The notes below the pieces were generated by a model, which saw only the letters and a program-made list of their open reading frames with translations, was not told the origin of the DNA and did no database searches. The position numbers and the translations under genes were made by a program. From Metabacillus halosaccharovorans (GTDB lineage Bacteria > Bacillota > Bacilli > Bacillales > Bacillaceae), in NCBI RefSeq assembly GCF_002019635.1, contig NZ_KV917371.1, forward strand, positions 1,780,001 to 1,844,000: a DNA stretch of 64,000 bases, in the 5' to 3' direction. The stretch's first letter is position 1. Every line of letters starts with the position of its first letter. Shown piece after piece: positions 32,217-40,402 of the stretch.

Positions 32217-33122
32217 TTAGCTTACATGAAGATTTTCAGGTATATTTTCAACCTTGATACCTTCTTCAACAACTTTCTTACGAAAAGCTACTAGAAGCTT
32301 TTTCGTTTCTTCTCCAGGAACACCTTGACCAATCGTGCGTCCATCTACTTTAACAACAGCAATAACTTCTGCCGCTGTACCAGTTAGGAAAACCTCGTCA
32401 GCTGTATACACATCGTGACGGGTAAATGGCTCTTCACGCACTTCATAGCCCAATTCAGAAGCTATATCAATAATGGCATTTCGTGTAATTCCTTCTAGAG
32501 CACCTATATATCCAGGGGGAGTTAATAGCTTCCCATTTTTTAAGATAAAGACATTGTCGGCAGAACCTTCTGCAACATAGCCCTGGTCGTTTAACATTAA
32601 TGCTTCACTCACGTTGGCCAAATGTGCTTCGATTTTTACCAATACATTGTTTAAATAATTTAGAGATTTTACTTTTGGACTTAATACATCCGGTCTATTT
32701 CTTCTCGTTGCCACCGTCACAATTTCAATACCAGTTTCATACAAATGCTTAGGGAATATTGATAGTGGTTCGACAATTATAACTGTATTTGCCCGTTTAC
32801 AATTATAAGGATCTAATCCTAGGTCACCAGTTCCTCTTGAGACAACTAATCGAATGTACGCATCGCTCAAACCGTTCTTTTTGACAGTTTCAACAACTAA
32901 TCCAGTTAGTTCCTCTTGTGAGTATGGTATGGTTAGCATAATCGATTTTGCCGATTGATAAAGCCGATCCATATGCTCTTTCATTCTGAAGATATTTCCA
33001 CTGTAAACTCGAATACCTTCGAATACTCCATCACCGTATAAAAACCCGTGATCATAAACTGAAATTTTCGCATCTTCTTTCTTTACAAAATTGTCATTAA
33101 GAAAGATCCACTGGTCACCCAT
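32217..33122 (-). CDS. ilvE: Branched-chain amino acid aminotransferase IlvE
   Basis: PLP enzyme of fold type IV that transfers amino groups between glutamate and the keto acids of Leu, Ile and Val. The family blocks SVYDHGFLYGDGVFEGIRVY, the PLP lysine in KSLNYLNNVLVKIEA, and EGSADNVFILKNGKLLTPP with TGTAAEVIAV are present. The ATG at 33122 (MGDQWIFLND) gives the usual 301-residue length and has AAAGG upstream; the open frame begins 16 codons earlier. B. subtilis lacks this gene at this site and uses the other type of aminotransferase (YwaA, YbgE). Confidence 0.94.
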   Translation of the reverse strand: MGDQWIFLNDNFVKKEDAKISVYDHGFLYGDGVFEGIRVYSGNIFRMKEHMDRLYQSAKSIMLTIPYSQEELTGLVVETVKKNGLSDAYIRLVVSRGTGDLGLDPYNCKRANTVIIVEPLSIFPKHLYETGIEIVTVATRRNRPDVLSPKVKSLNYLNNVLVKIEAHLANVSEALMLNDQGYVAEGSADNVFILKNGKLLTPPGYIGALEGITRNAIIDIASELGYEVREEPFTRHDVYTADEVFLTGTAAEVIAVVKVDGRTIGQGVPGEETKKLLVAFRKKVVEEGIKVENIPENLHVS

Positions 33123-33204
33123 AAGAGCACGCCTTTCATTAAAAAGTTCAAAAATTAAACCACTGAACATTATATTTGTAAAGGAAATTATGAAAGGAAT
33201 TTTG

Positions 33205-33219
33205 AATTTTCTATACTTT
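33205..33219. promoter_or_regulatory. Weak CodY-box-like sequence in the ilvE leader
   Basis: AATTTTCTATACTTT matches 11 of 15 positions of AATTTTCWGAAAATT. It lies about 30 bases downstream of the predicted start site. CodY represses ilv-leu genes in B. subtilis, but four mismatches make this tentative. Confidence 0.3.
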
Positions 33220-33251
33220 TTAAAATGTTCGTGTAACTTTTATTTGAACTT

Positions 33252-33280
33252 ATATTACGCTCAATAAATCCAAGTGTCAA
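33252..33280 (-). promoter_or_regulatory. Sigma-A promoter of the ilvE-ilvBNC-leuBCD operon
   Basis: TTGACA (33275-33280) and TAATAT (33252-33257) on the minus strand, spaced by 17 bases: a near-consensus promoter about 130 bases before the ilvE start. Confidence 0.8.
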
Positions 33281-33325
33281 CAGTGTTTCACGAATTATTT
33301 GATAATTTAGATTACTTCATTTCGT

Positions 33326-33339
33326 TGTATCCGCTTACA
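33326..33339 (-). promoter_or_regulatory. cre-like CcpA site upstream of the ilvE promoter
   Basis: TGTAAGCGGATACA fits the cre core TGNAANCGNWNNCA at every fixed position. It is centred about 88 bases upstream of the predicted start site, the position of an activating rather than repressing cre. In B. subtilis CcpA activates ilv-leu from a similarly distant cre. The rest of 33340-33560 is AT-rich with no feature I can support. Confidence 0.65.
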
Positions 33340-33567
33340 TCGTTGGTATAATTGGAAAGGCTATTTTCAAAAAAAATTGTGAATTTTTTAAAAATCCGCA
33401 TATGTGTAGATCTTTTTATGGAGAAACTTTCAGGGGAACTATTTAAAGTGGAAAATTTGGTTTTTAATATTTAAGAACATCTTACAACTCTTTTTATTTA
33501 AGTGAAACAAAAGTGTAAGATAATCTAACATATTTTTTTGTTGTGACTCATGCTAAAGAAAACAAAA

Positions 33568-33593
33568 AACCTTCCATCAAATGATGAAAGGTT
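33568..33593 (-). terminator. Terminator after tRNA-Arg
   Basis: On the minus strand AACCTTTCATCA and TGATGGAAGGTT pair around TT, followed by TTTTG. Confidence 0.8.
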
Positions 33594-33609
33594 GTATGTA
33601 TAATATGAA

Positions 33610-33686
<77 letters not shown>

Positions 33687-33797
33687 ATTGTATTATAGCT
33701 GCACATTAGTGGCAGCGACATTTATTATTATATTTCTCGGTATGATAAAAGTCAATAGATTTTTAAGATTTTTTATGAAGAGGGAGAAACATCTCCC

Positions 33798-34310
33798 TCA
33801 CTCTATTGAAAATTCTTTAGTAAGCTCATTTACAATATGACCATTTACTTCAAAAAACGTAACATTAACAAGGTTATCCTTCATTTCCAGTATAGCATAT
33901 GTCTTCTGTCTGCGCAGCACTGGAAGACGAATGCTGCCGGGGTTTATCAGTACTACACCATCAATTAACTCAGCACCTGCAATATGTGAATGTCCGTAAC
34001 AGGCAATTTTAGCATTTGTTTCGATTGCCCGGTATTTCAGATTCATGAGAGACATCTTTACATTATATAAATGCCCATGAGTCATATATAAAGTAGTTCC
34101 ATGTAAATCTTCAATAATTTCATTTGGTAAACTTGAACCAAAATCACAATTCCCTTTAACACCTATAAACCCACTTAACTCTTCACAATCATAAGGTAAC
34201 TCTGAATCACCACAATGCAACATCAAGTCCACTTCATCTTGATGCCTATTTTTAATGTCTATAATTTCTGAGGTCAATCCATGACTGTCACTCATTATTA
34301 AAATCTTCAT
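33798..34310 (-). CDS. ysnB: YfcE/MJ0936-family phosphodiesterase YsnB
   Basis: A 170-residue metallophosphoesterase. The metal-binding motifs are all there: MSDSHG near the start (DxH), LHCGDSE (GD), GVKGNCD (GNxD), MTHGH and YGHSHIAG (GHxH). The physiological substrate is unknown. It lies 24 bases after rdgB, in the same order as B. subtilis ysnA-ysnB. Confidence 0.92.
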   Translation of the reverse strand: MKILIMSDSHGLTSEIIDIKNRHQDEVDLMLHCGDSELPYDCEELSGFIGVKGNCDFGSSLPNEIIEDLHGTTLYMTHGHLYNVKMSLMNLKYRAIETNAKIACYGHSHIAGAELIDGVVLINPGSIRLPVLRRQKTYAILEMKDNLVNVTFFEVNGHIVNELTKEFSIE

Positions 34311-34334
34311 GCTTAACTTCGCTCCGTTATAAAT

Positions 34335-34919
34335 TCATTTCATTAATTCTTTTATTTTTCTTAACGCATCTGCCCTATGACTAATCTTGTTTTTTTCTTC
34401 TTTTGTTAATTCAGCCATTGTTTTACCTGTGCTATCTATACAAAAAATCGGATCATAGCCAAATCCACCTTGACCTTTTCTTTCTTTCGCAATATATCCC
34501 TCACATGTTCCAACAACTGTTTTAGTTTTTAGTCCCGGTACTGATAGAGCTAATGCACAAACAAATCTTGCCTTTCGCTGATTCATTTCTACATTCTCAA
34601 GCTTCTTGAGGACAGCATCTATATTTGCTTGATCATCTTTCTTAGGACCTGCATATCTTGCAGAGTAGACTCCCGGCTCACCATTTAAGTAATCAATTTC
34701 TAATCCGGAATCATCGGCAATGGTTATTAGCTGATATTGCTTAGAAATAGCTTCAGCTTTTAGAATACTATTTTCTTCAAATGTCTGACCTGTTTCTTCA
34801 ACATCAATTGAATCTGGAAAATCCAATAATGATTGAACCTGATATCCAAGTGGAGCAAGCATAGCTTGAAATTCTTTAACTTTGCCTTGGTTTTTTGTTG
34901 CGATGATTATATTTTTCAC
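34335..34919 (-). CDS. rdgB: Non-canonical purine NTP pyrophosphatase (RdgB/HAM1 family, YsnA)
   Basis: Hydrolyses ITP, dITP and XTP to keep deaminated purines out of nucleic acids. The signature start [15 protein letters not shown], the catalytic region [34 protein letters not shown] and the C-terminal [11 protein letters not shown] are all present. At 194 residues it is full length. The ATG overlaps the rph stop (ATGA). Confidence 0.96.
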   Translation of the reverse strand: MKNIIIATKNQGKVKEFQAMLAPLGYQVQSLLDFPDSIDVEETGQTFEENSILKAEAISKQYQLITIADDSGLEIDYLNGEPGVYSARYAGPKKDDQANIDAVLKKLENVEMNQRKARFVCALALSVPGLKTKTVVGTCEGYIAKERKGQGGFGYDPIFCIDSTGKTMAELTKEEKNKISHRADALRKIKELMK

Positions 34920-35683
34920 TTTGACATAACCTGCTTCTTCTCATTTTCTTCGATAAGCAATGAAATGTCTCCCAGTACTTCCTTCTGATGTTCAATAAGT
35001 GATTTGATTCCTTTTTCAGCTAGGTCTAACATGCTGTTTAGTTCATTTCGAGTGAATGTTGCTTCCTCACCCGTTCCTTGAACCTCTACAAGTTGACCTG
35101 AAGATGTCATGATTATATTCATATCTACTAATGCATTTGAATCTTCTATGTAATTTAGGTCTAAAATTTCACCAGCTTGAGAATCTACTCCCACGGACAC
35201 TGCTGCAAGAAAACCTGTAATTGGCAGTGATTTGATTTTCCCTGCTTTCACAAGTTTTTCTAGTGCGATAACCATTGCCACATATGCACCTGTTATTGAA
35301 GCTGTTCTTGTTCCTCCATCTGCCTGAATCACATCACAGTCGACCCAAATCGTTCTCTCTCCAAGCTCATTTAAATTTACAACGGCTCTTAGTGATCTTC
35401 CGATTAAACGTTGGATTTCCATTGTACGACCTGTAATTTTCCCTTTTGACGATTCTCTTATCGTCCGTTGTTCTGTCGCTCTTGGTAACATCGAATACTC
35501 GGCCGTAATCCAGCCCTTTCCTTCACCTCTCATAAACGGTGGTACACGATCTTCGACACTTGCATTACAAATAACCTTTGTATTCCCAACAGTGATTAAT
35601 ACAGAACCTTCAGGATGAATGACAAAGTCCTTTATAATGTCAACTTTCCTTAATTGATCTGCTTTACGTTCATCATGTCTCAT
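34916..35683 (-). CDS. rph: Ribonuclease PH
   Basis: Phosphate-dependent 3'-5' exonuclease that trims tRNA 3' ends. Motifs include [25 protein letters not shown], the [14 protein letters not shown] block, [11 protein letters not shown] and the conserved Asp pair in [25 protein letters not shown]. The ATG at 35683 ([11 protein letters not shown]) with GGAGGG 8 bases upstream is the true start; the open frame runs 33 codons further into the gerM 3' gap. At 255 residues it is the normal size. Confidence 0.96.
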   Translation of the reverse strand: MRHDERKADQLRKVDIIKDFVIHPEGSVLITVGNTKVICNASVEDRVPPFMRGEGKGWITAEYSMLPRATEQRTIRESSKGKITGRTMEIQRLIGRSLRAVVNLNELGERTIWVDCDVIQADGGTRTASITGAYVAMVIALEKLVKAGKIKSLPITGFLAAVSVGVDSQAGEILDLNYIEDSNALVDMNIIMTSSGQLVEVQGTGEEATFTRNELNSMLDLAEKGIKSLIEHQKEVLGDISLLIEENEKKQVMSK

Positions 35684-35786
35684 TTTCTTTCCCTCCAATG
35701 AAACTTTTGTAAACAAGAAATAAGAGGTAGCCTTGTTAAAAGCATACCTCTCTATACCCTTTATATAGTATATCAAAAACATATGA

Positions 35787-36845
35787 TTAAAAACTACCCG
35801 TATTCACTTTGGCCGGTCTGGTTACAGGTTCTGTTAGTTTTTCCCCATTTTCATTAATTAACTCTGCCTTTCCATTAACAGTCACGGCTACACTCTCAAT
35901 ACCTTCTTGTTCAGTTAATGTTAGGACTAAAGTATTTAATACGTCAGAAGAAATAATCTTTTGTTCTTCATCAAAGCTGCCAAAGATGGATTCATTAAAA
36001 TCAAGTGTCACTTTTCCATCTTCATATTTCGGAGCACTTAGCAATTCTACACCGTCTTGGAAATCACTCATTAATCCTAATGAAGGAGAAGGACCTTCAG
36101 TTAGTTCATTCACAGCAGAGACAATTGGATCTGCCTCTTCATTGCTTATACGTTTTGTTACAGGAACATAATACTGTTGACCATCTGACTCCGCCATATA
36201 GTATACAGTTAAAGGCTTAGTATTTGTTATATCTACAACATCAGTCGAGTCGTGATTAATACCATCTTCTCTACTTACGCCATCCTGAATTGGTGTACTG
36301 TTAACAGGCATTTCTTTCTGTTCATGTCCGTTCACCCAAATTTTCACTTTTTCTACATTATCAAATTGTGTTAACGTCCACGTAATAGCTTGAAGGATTT
36401 TAGCTTCGTCTTCTTTTTTGTAGTTATTAAATTCTTTAGAAAAATCTGCTACAGCTGTCCCATCTTTTATATTCACACCCAGAACTTGCGTATCAGCAGG
36501 TAATACCGCTTTGAATCCATTAGGCAGCATATTAGAAACCGGCCCTCCCTCTACCAAATACTCTAGTGATTGTTTTGCAACACTATCAGTTTTGGGAAGG
36601 TTCATTGAATAAGGAACAACAAAACCACTCTTATCAATTAAATAAAGTTGACTTGTAATCGTTTCCTCAGCTTGATCAGATTTTACATTTTCAGTTTCTA
36701 CTTTGGCCCCTTCTTCTGTAATCGTAACATCTTGTGGTGGATCAATTTCCTTTGTTGCTTCTTCCGCATTGAACAATCCACAACCAGATAGGAGCAATGA
36801 TGAGGCAAGTACAGTAACTGCAATCTGTTTGTTGTATTTAGACAT
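35787..36845 (-). CDS. gerM: Spore germination lipoprotein GerM
   Basis: A secreted lipoprotein: a basic start, hydrophobic core and lipobox LLSGC with the lipidated cysteine at residue 22. Two GerMN domains follow, about residues 75-190 and 225-340, each with a VxVxxG-type repeat ([20 protein letters not shown]). GerM is made in the mother cell in B. subtilis and is required for engulfment, stabilising the SpoIIIA-SpoIIQ channel, and for germination. It lies 103 bases upstream of rph. Confidence 0.93.
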   Translation of the reverse strand: MSKYNKQIAVTVLASSLLLSGCGLFNAEEATKEIDPPQDVTITEEGAKVETENVKSDQAEETITSQLYLIDKSGFVVPYSMNLPKTDSVAKQSLEYLVEGGPVSNMLPNGFKAVLPADTQVLGVNIKDGTAVADFSKEFNNYKKEDEAKILQAITWTLTQFDNVEKVKIWVNGHEQKEMPVNSTPIQDGVSREDGINHDSTDVVDITNTKPLTVYYMAESDGQQYYVPVTKRISNEEADPIVSAVNELTEGPSPSLGLMSDFQDGVELLSAPKYEDGKVTLDFNESIFGSFDEEQKIISSDVLNTLVLTLTEQEGIESVAVTVNGKAELINENGEKLTEPVTRPAKVNTGSF

Positions 36846-36949
36846 TTCAATCCCTCCAAAGGCAGTTTGTACTACTATGTATACGAGCTATTCTTTATTT
36901 TAGACCGACTTTTTGTACAAACTTATTTTTTACTTTTGGTGAGAAGAAC

Positions 36950-37070
36950 AAAAGCGCAAGCGCCTTGATCAGCCTAGGGCAAATAAGACGATTTAGAATA
37001 GAAGGCGTTCTTTGCCTTCAATTCCAAATTGGCTTATGACCTCGAGGGGCTAGGCGCTGGAGCTAGACAC
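36950..37070. repeat. Bacillus-type dispersed palindromic repeat (about 121 bp)
   Basis: It opens with AAAAGCGCAAGCGCCTTG and closes with GGGGCTAGGCGCTGGAGCT. The ends pair (AGCGCC/GGCGCT), AATAAG pairs with CTTATG further in, and the centre is a GAAGGC/GCCTTC hairpin. I recognise this layout as a repeat widespread in Bacillaceae intergenic regions. Here it fills most of the 309-base racE-gerM gap. One copy in this window. Confidence 0.65.
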
Positions 37071-37112
37071 GTACACTAAATACAAAACTTTATGCTTTCT
37101 TACCTGTAAATA

Positions 37113-37145
37113 AAAAACACAGTTACTCACTCGCACTGTGTTTTT
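37113..37145 (-). terminator. Terminator after racE
   Basis: AAAAACACAGT and ACTGTGTTTTT pair perfectly over 11 bp around an 11-base loop. Confidence 0.9.
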
Positions 37146-37154
37146 CGATTCTTT

Positions 37155-37964
37155 TCAATTCATATTATCTAACGTAATGGACTCAACATGTTGAATCGGA
37201 TGTTCAAACAATTTTGAAGCTATTTTTTCAAACAACTGCTTTGGACCTGTTGTTAGAAATTTGTGCTGTTTTTCGCCTGATGATTGGTTAAGGGTTTTAT
37301 TAAAGGATAAAATTGTACTTACCTCACGAGCCGTTTCATCTCCGGAACAAATTATTTTCACAGCTTGTCCCATAAACTCTTCAATTTGGTTTTGAAGAAT
37401 AGGATAGTGTGTGCAACCTAAAATTAATGTATCAATTTTACTGCCCTTAAAAGGTGCCAGAGACTCCTCCACGATCGCTTTTGCTTCTTCCCCTTCATAT
37501 TCCCCGCTTTCTACTAACGGGACAAATTTCGGACAAGCTAGACTTTCTATAGTAAGGCAATTATTTAATGTTTTAAGTGCTGTTTCATAAGCAGAGCTTT
37601 TAATTGTGTTAAACGTGCCAATAACGCCAATATAATCATTTTTTGTAACCTTTACAGCTGTTCTGGCACCAGGGAAGACAACACCAATAACAGGGATATC
37701 TACAGTATCTTGAATTTCCTGCAAAGCAATGGCTGTCGCTGTATTACATGCAATTACAAGCATTTTAATATGATGATTTTCAAGTAAGTATTTTGTCATT
37801 TCCCATGTGAACTTTCGGACTTCTTCAGCCGGACGTGGTCCATAGGGACAGCGTGCTGTATCACCTAAGTAGATGATTTCTTCTTTTGGTAATTGTCTCA
37901 TGATTTCCTTTGCAACAGTAAGTCCGCCTACTCCGGAATCAATGACACCAATCGGTCTTTTCAA
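37155..37964 (-). CDS. racE: Glutamate racemase
   Basis: Makes D-glutamate for peptidoglycan. The two catalytic cysteines are in [12 protein letters not shown] (about residue 73) and LGCTHYPIL (about residue 184), with [16 protein letters not shown] at the start and [11 protein letters not shown]. At 269 residues it has the usual length. Also named murI. It lies 15 bases after ysmB, probably in one operon. Confidence 0.96.
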   Translation of the reverse strand: MKRPIGVIDSGVGGLTVAKEIMRQLPKEEIIYLGDTARCPYGPRPAEEVRKFTWEMTKYLLENHHIKMLVIACNTATAIALQEIQDTVDIPVIGVVFPGARTAVKVTKNDYIGVIGTFNTIKSSAYETALKTLNNCLTIESLACPKFVPLVESGEYEGEEAKAIVEESLAPFKGSKIDTLILGCTHYPILQNQIEEFMGQAVKIICSGDETAREVSTILSFNKTLNQSSGEKQHKFLTTGPKQLFEKIASKLFEHPIQHVESITLDNMN

Positions 37965-37979
37965 TTCATCGCCTCATTC

Positions 37980-38429
37980 TTAACTCATTTCTTGTTGTAG
38001 TTTTATCAATGATTTCTCTAGAGCATGCAATTCATCTTGATCGAAGTTTATAATCATATCATTCAGATAATGTTGCCTTTTTTGTATGACTTCTTCAATT
38101 ATACGTTCACCTTCATCTAACAAGTGAATTCTCACCACTCTTCGATCTTGGGGGTCTTTTACTCTTATCACAAGCTTATTTTTCTCCATACGGTCAATTA
38201 AGTCTGTTGTGGTACTGCATGCTAAAAACATCTTAGTAGAAAGTTCTCCAATTGTTAAGTCACCATTTTCCCACAACCATTGTAAGGCAACAAACTGTGG
38301 AGGTGTTATATGATAATCATTTAAAATGTCCCGACCCTTTTGTTTAATAATTCCTGATATATGACGAAGCGCCTTTTCAAGATCAGCTACTGTTTTTTTT
38401 CGATCATTTGCTTGATTTATGCTGCTCAA
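37980..38429 (-). CDS. ysmB: MarR-family transcriptional regulator YsmB
   Basis: A 149-residue winged-helix protein. The wHTH spans about residues 50-110: LTIGELSTKMFLACSTTTDLIDRMEKNKLVIRVKDPQDRRVVRIHL, with the DxRxxR wing. The ligand and targets are unknown. It matches the ysmB position between gerE and racE in B. subtilis. Confidence 0.9.
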   Translation of the reverse strand: MSSINQANDRKKTVADLEKALRHISGIIKQKGRDILNDYHITPPQFVALQWLWENGDLTIGELSTKMFLACSTTTDLIDRMEKNKLVIRVKDPQDRRVVRIHLLDEGERIIEEVIQKRQHYLNDMIINFDQDELHALEKSLIKLQQEMS

Positions 38430-38559
38430 TCTTTCACCCTCGCTTATATTATTCTTGTATGCATCATTTTTTGTGCACCTTTATATCAATTTTATTTTCC
38501 ATGTTTTTTTCTTAAATTGCAAGTTAGAGATTTTTCTAGAAATTGAAGACAAAATAATA

Positions 38560-38590
38560 ACCGGCTTCCTTTGTAAAAAGGAGAGCCGGT
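38560..38590 (-). terminator. Terminator after gerE
   Basis: ACCGGCT/AGCCGGT closes a second TCCTTT/AAAGGA stem, followed on the minus strand by TATTATTTTG. Confidence 0.85.
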
Positions 38591-38595
38591 ATTGG

Positions 38596-38820
38596 TTAGA
38601 GCTCGAGTTCACCCATTCGAAGGAGCTCAACAACCGCTTGAGAGCGTCCCTTAACACCAAGCTTTTGCATCGCATTTGAGATATGATTTCGAACTGTTTT
38701 TTCACTAATAAAGAGCTCACTAGCAATCTCTTTGGTTGTTTTATCTTGAACTAACAATTCAAAAACTTCTCTCTCTCTTTTCGTGAGTAGTGGCTTTGAT
38801 TGAAACTCTTTCTCTTTCAA
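38596..38820 (-). CDS. gerE: Late sporulation transcription factor GerE
   Basis: A 74-residue LuxR-type helix-turn-helix protein with no receiver domain, the size and form of GerE. The motif [52 protein letters not shown] (split here only by its length) covers residues 12-63. GerE acts with sigma-K in the mother cell to switch on late coat genes. It is expected to be sigma-K dependent; I did not assign the promoter. Confidence 0.96.
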   Translation of the reverse strand: MKEKEFQSKPLLTKREREVFELLVQDKTTKEIASELFISEKTVRNHISNAMQKLGVKGRSQAVVELLRMGELEL

Positions 38821-38967
38821 GTATTGTAACCCTCCTTGCTAAGGTGAGAGCTGGTCTAACGGATGGGTATATATTTAGTCAACATATACTATGTGAAACC
38901 GCGGAGCACTGTGACACAATTCATACGGAAAAGATGATTGACTACGTCCATTTTATGTAGTCATGTT

Positions 38968-39429
38968 CTATGCACCACTTAGCATTTCTTTTTCTCTCTC
39001 TGTCCATGGAACACTTTTACCTGTATGCTTGTTTATTTGTACAATTGCTCCTCTGCCTGCAAAAAGACTCTCTCCCAGTTCGTTTATTCCTAAATAATGT
39101 AGATCAACGGATGATGTTCCAACTCGGTTAATTTTTACATTTAACGTGATCTTTTCATCAAAATAGGTTTGATGTAAGTATTCACATTGGAGATCTGCTA
39201 CAACAGGAATAGTTTCTCCTTTGGGATCTAACCATTTTTGCATCAATCCATTGTTTTTAAAAAATTCTATCCTTCCTTCTTCAAAGTATGTAAAAGGAGC
39301 CGTATTGTTCATATGTCCAAACATATCTGTTTCAGAAAATCTAATTTTTATTTGATGGGAAAAGGAAAAACTGTTTTTATATTCGTCATTAAAATTTTCA
39401 ATGAAAGAAACATTTTTCAATTTACTCAT
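38968..39429 (-). CDS. ysmA: Acyl-CoA thioesterase-like hotdog protein YsmA
   Basis: A 153-residue single hotdog domain of the 4-hydroxybenzoyl-CoA thioesterase type. The catalytic-loop pattern IRFSETDMFGHMNNTAPFTYFEEGRIEFF (about residues 28-56) carries the Asp and the HMNN. The physiological acyl-CoA is unknown. It lies between gerE and sdhB as in B. subtilis and is the only gene in its unit. Confidence 0.86.
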   Translation of the reverse strand: MSKLKNVSFIENFNDEYKNSFSFSHQIKIRFSETDMFGHMNNTAPFTYFEEGRIEFFKNNGLMQKWLDPKGETIPVVADLQCEYLHQTYFDEKITLNVKINRVGTSSVDLHYLGINELGESLFAGRGAIVQINKHTGKSVPWTEREKEMLSGA

Positions 39430-39598
39430 CCTTTCAATTTGTGATTACTAGTGATTATTGTTGCTATGTAAAAAAGTGCTTGTGTGGTTGATTACCGCTC
39501 CAGGATTTTCGCTAATCAACCTAATCAGTTTTGTTAAAAGAAACTTTATTAAACATTATTAATTGAGAAAAGCTTTTGAAAAGGTGCTTTTACAAAAA

Positions 39599-39627
39599 AG
39601 AGACTAACTATTAGATAGTCAGTCTCT
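39599..39627 (-). terminator. Terminator after sdhB
   Basis: AGAGACT/AGTCTCT closes an inner CTAT/ATAG stem, followed on the minus strand by TTTTTTG. Confidence 0.85.
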
Positions 39628-39640
39628 TACAATCAATTTC

Positions 39641-40402
39641 TTATACTTGATCACTACCAAAGAAATTACGGAAGGATTGGATTGCAGTATCTCTGTTTAG
39701 TGCTGCAATTGATGTTGTTAAAGGAATACCCTTTGGACAAGATTGAACACAGTTTTGTGAGTTACCACAGTTCGCTAAACCACCATCTCCCATAATCGCC
39801 TCAAGTCGCTCAGAACGATTCATTTCACCAGTTGGGTGTGCATTAAATAGTCGTACTTGTGATAATGGAGCAGGTCCAATAAAGTTTGATTTACTATTAA
39901 CGTTAGGGCAAGCTTCCAAGCATACACCACAAGTCATACATTTCGATAACTCATAAGCCCATTGACGCTTTTTCTCCGGCATACGTGGTCCAGGCCCTAA
40001 ATCATACGTGCCATCAACAGGGATCCATGCTTTAACTTTCTTTAATGAGTCAAACATACGTTTTCGATCAACTTGCAAATCTCGAACCACCGGGAATGTA
40101 CGCATCGGCTCAAGGCGAATCGGTTGTTCAAGCTGGTCAACTAATGCTGTACAAGATTGACGAGGCTTACCATTAATCACCATTGAACATGCTCCACATA
40201 CTTCCTCTAAACAGTTCATATCCCAGTTGATTGGTGTTGATTGCTTACCATCAGCATTTACAGGATTTCGTCTGATTTCCATTAAAGCCGAAATAACGTT
40301 CATGTTAGGACGATAAGGAATTTCAAATTTTTCCTGATAAGGGGCTGCTTCAGGTGATTCTTGTCGCGTAATAATAAATTGAACTACTTTATTCTCGCTC
40401 AT
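39641..40402 (-). CDS. sdhB: Succinate dehydrogenase iron-sulfur subunit SdhB
   Basis: Carries electrons from SdhA to the membrane anchor through three clusters. The 2Fe-2S ligands are in MNCLEEVCGACSMVING with the fourth Cys in RQSCTAL (about residues 64-85). The 4Fe-4S and 3Fe-4S ligands are in CMTCGVCLEACPN, CGNSQNCVQSCPKG near residues 158-225. At 253 residues it is complete. It begins right after the sdhA stop. Confidence 0.97.
   Translation of the reverse strand: MSENKVVQFIITRQESPEAAPYQEKFEIPYRPNMNVISALMEIRRNPVNADGKQSTPINWDMNCLEEVCGACSMVINGKPRQSCTALVDQLEQPIRLEPMRTFPVVRDLQVDRKRMFDSLKKVKAWIPVDGTYDLGPGPRMPEKKRQWAYELSKCMTCGVCLEACPNVNSKSNFIGPAPLSQVRLFNAHPTGEMNRSERLEAIMGDGGLANCGNSQNCVQSCPKGIPLTTSIAALNRDTAIQSFRNFFGSDQV

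Noticed and set aside
36950-37070. The palindromic repeat as the racE terminator
   Set aside because: racE already has a perfect 11-bp terminator at 37113-37145, and the repeat has no suitable T tract.
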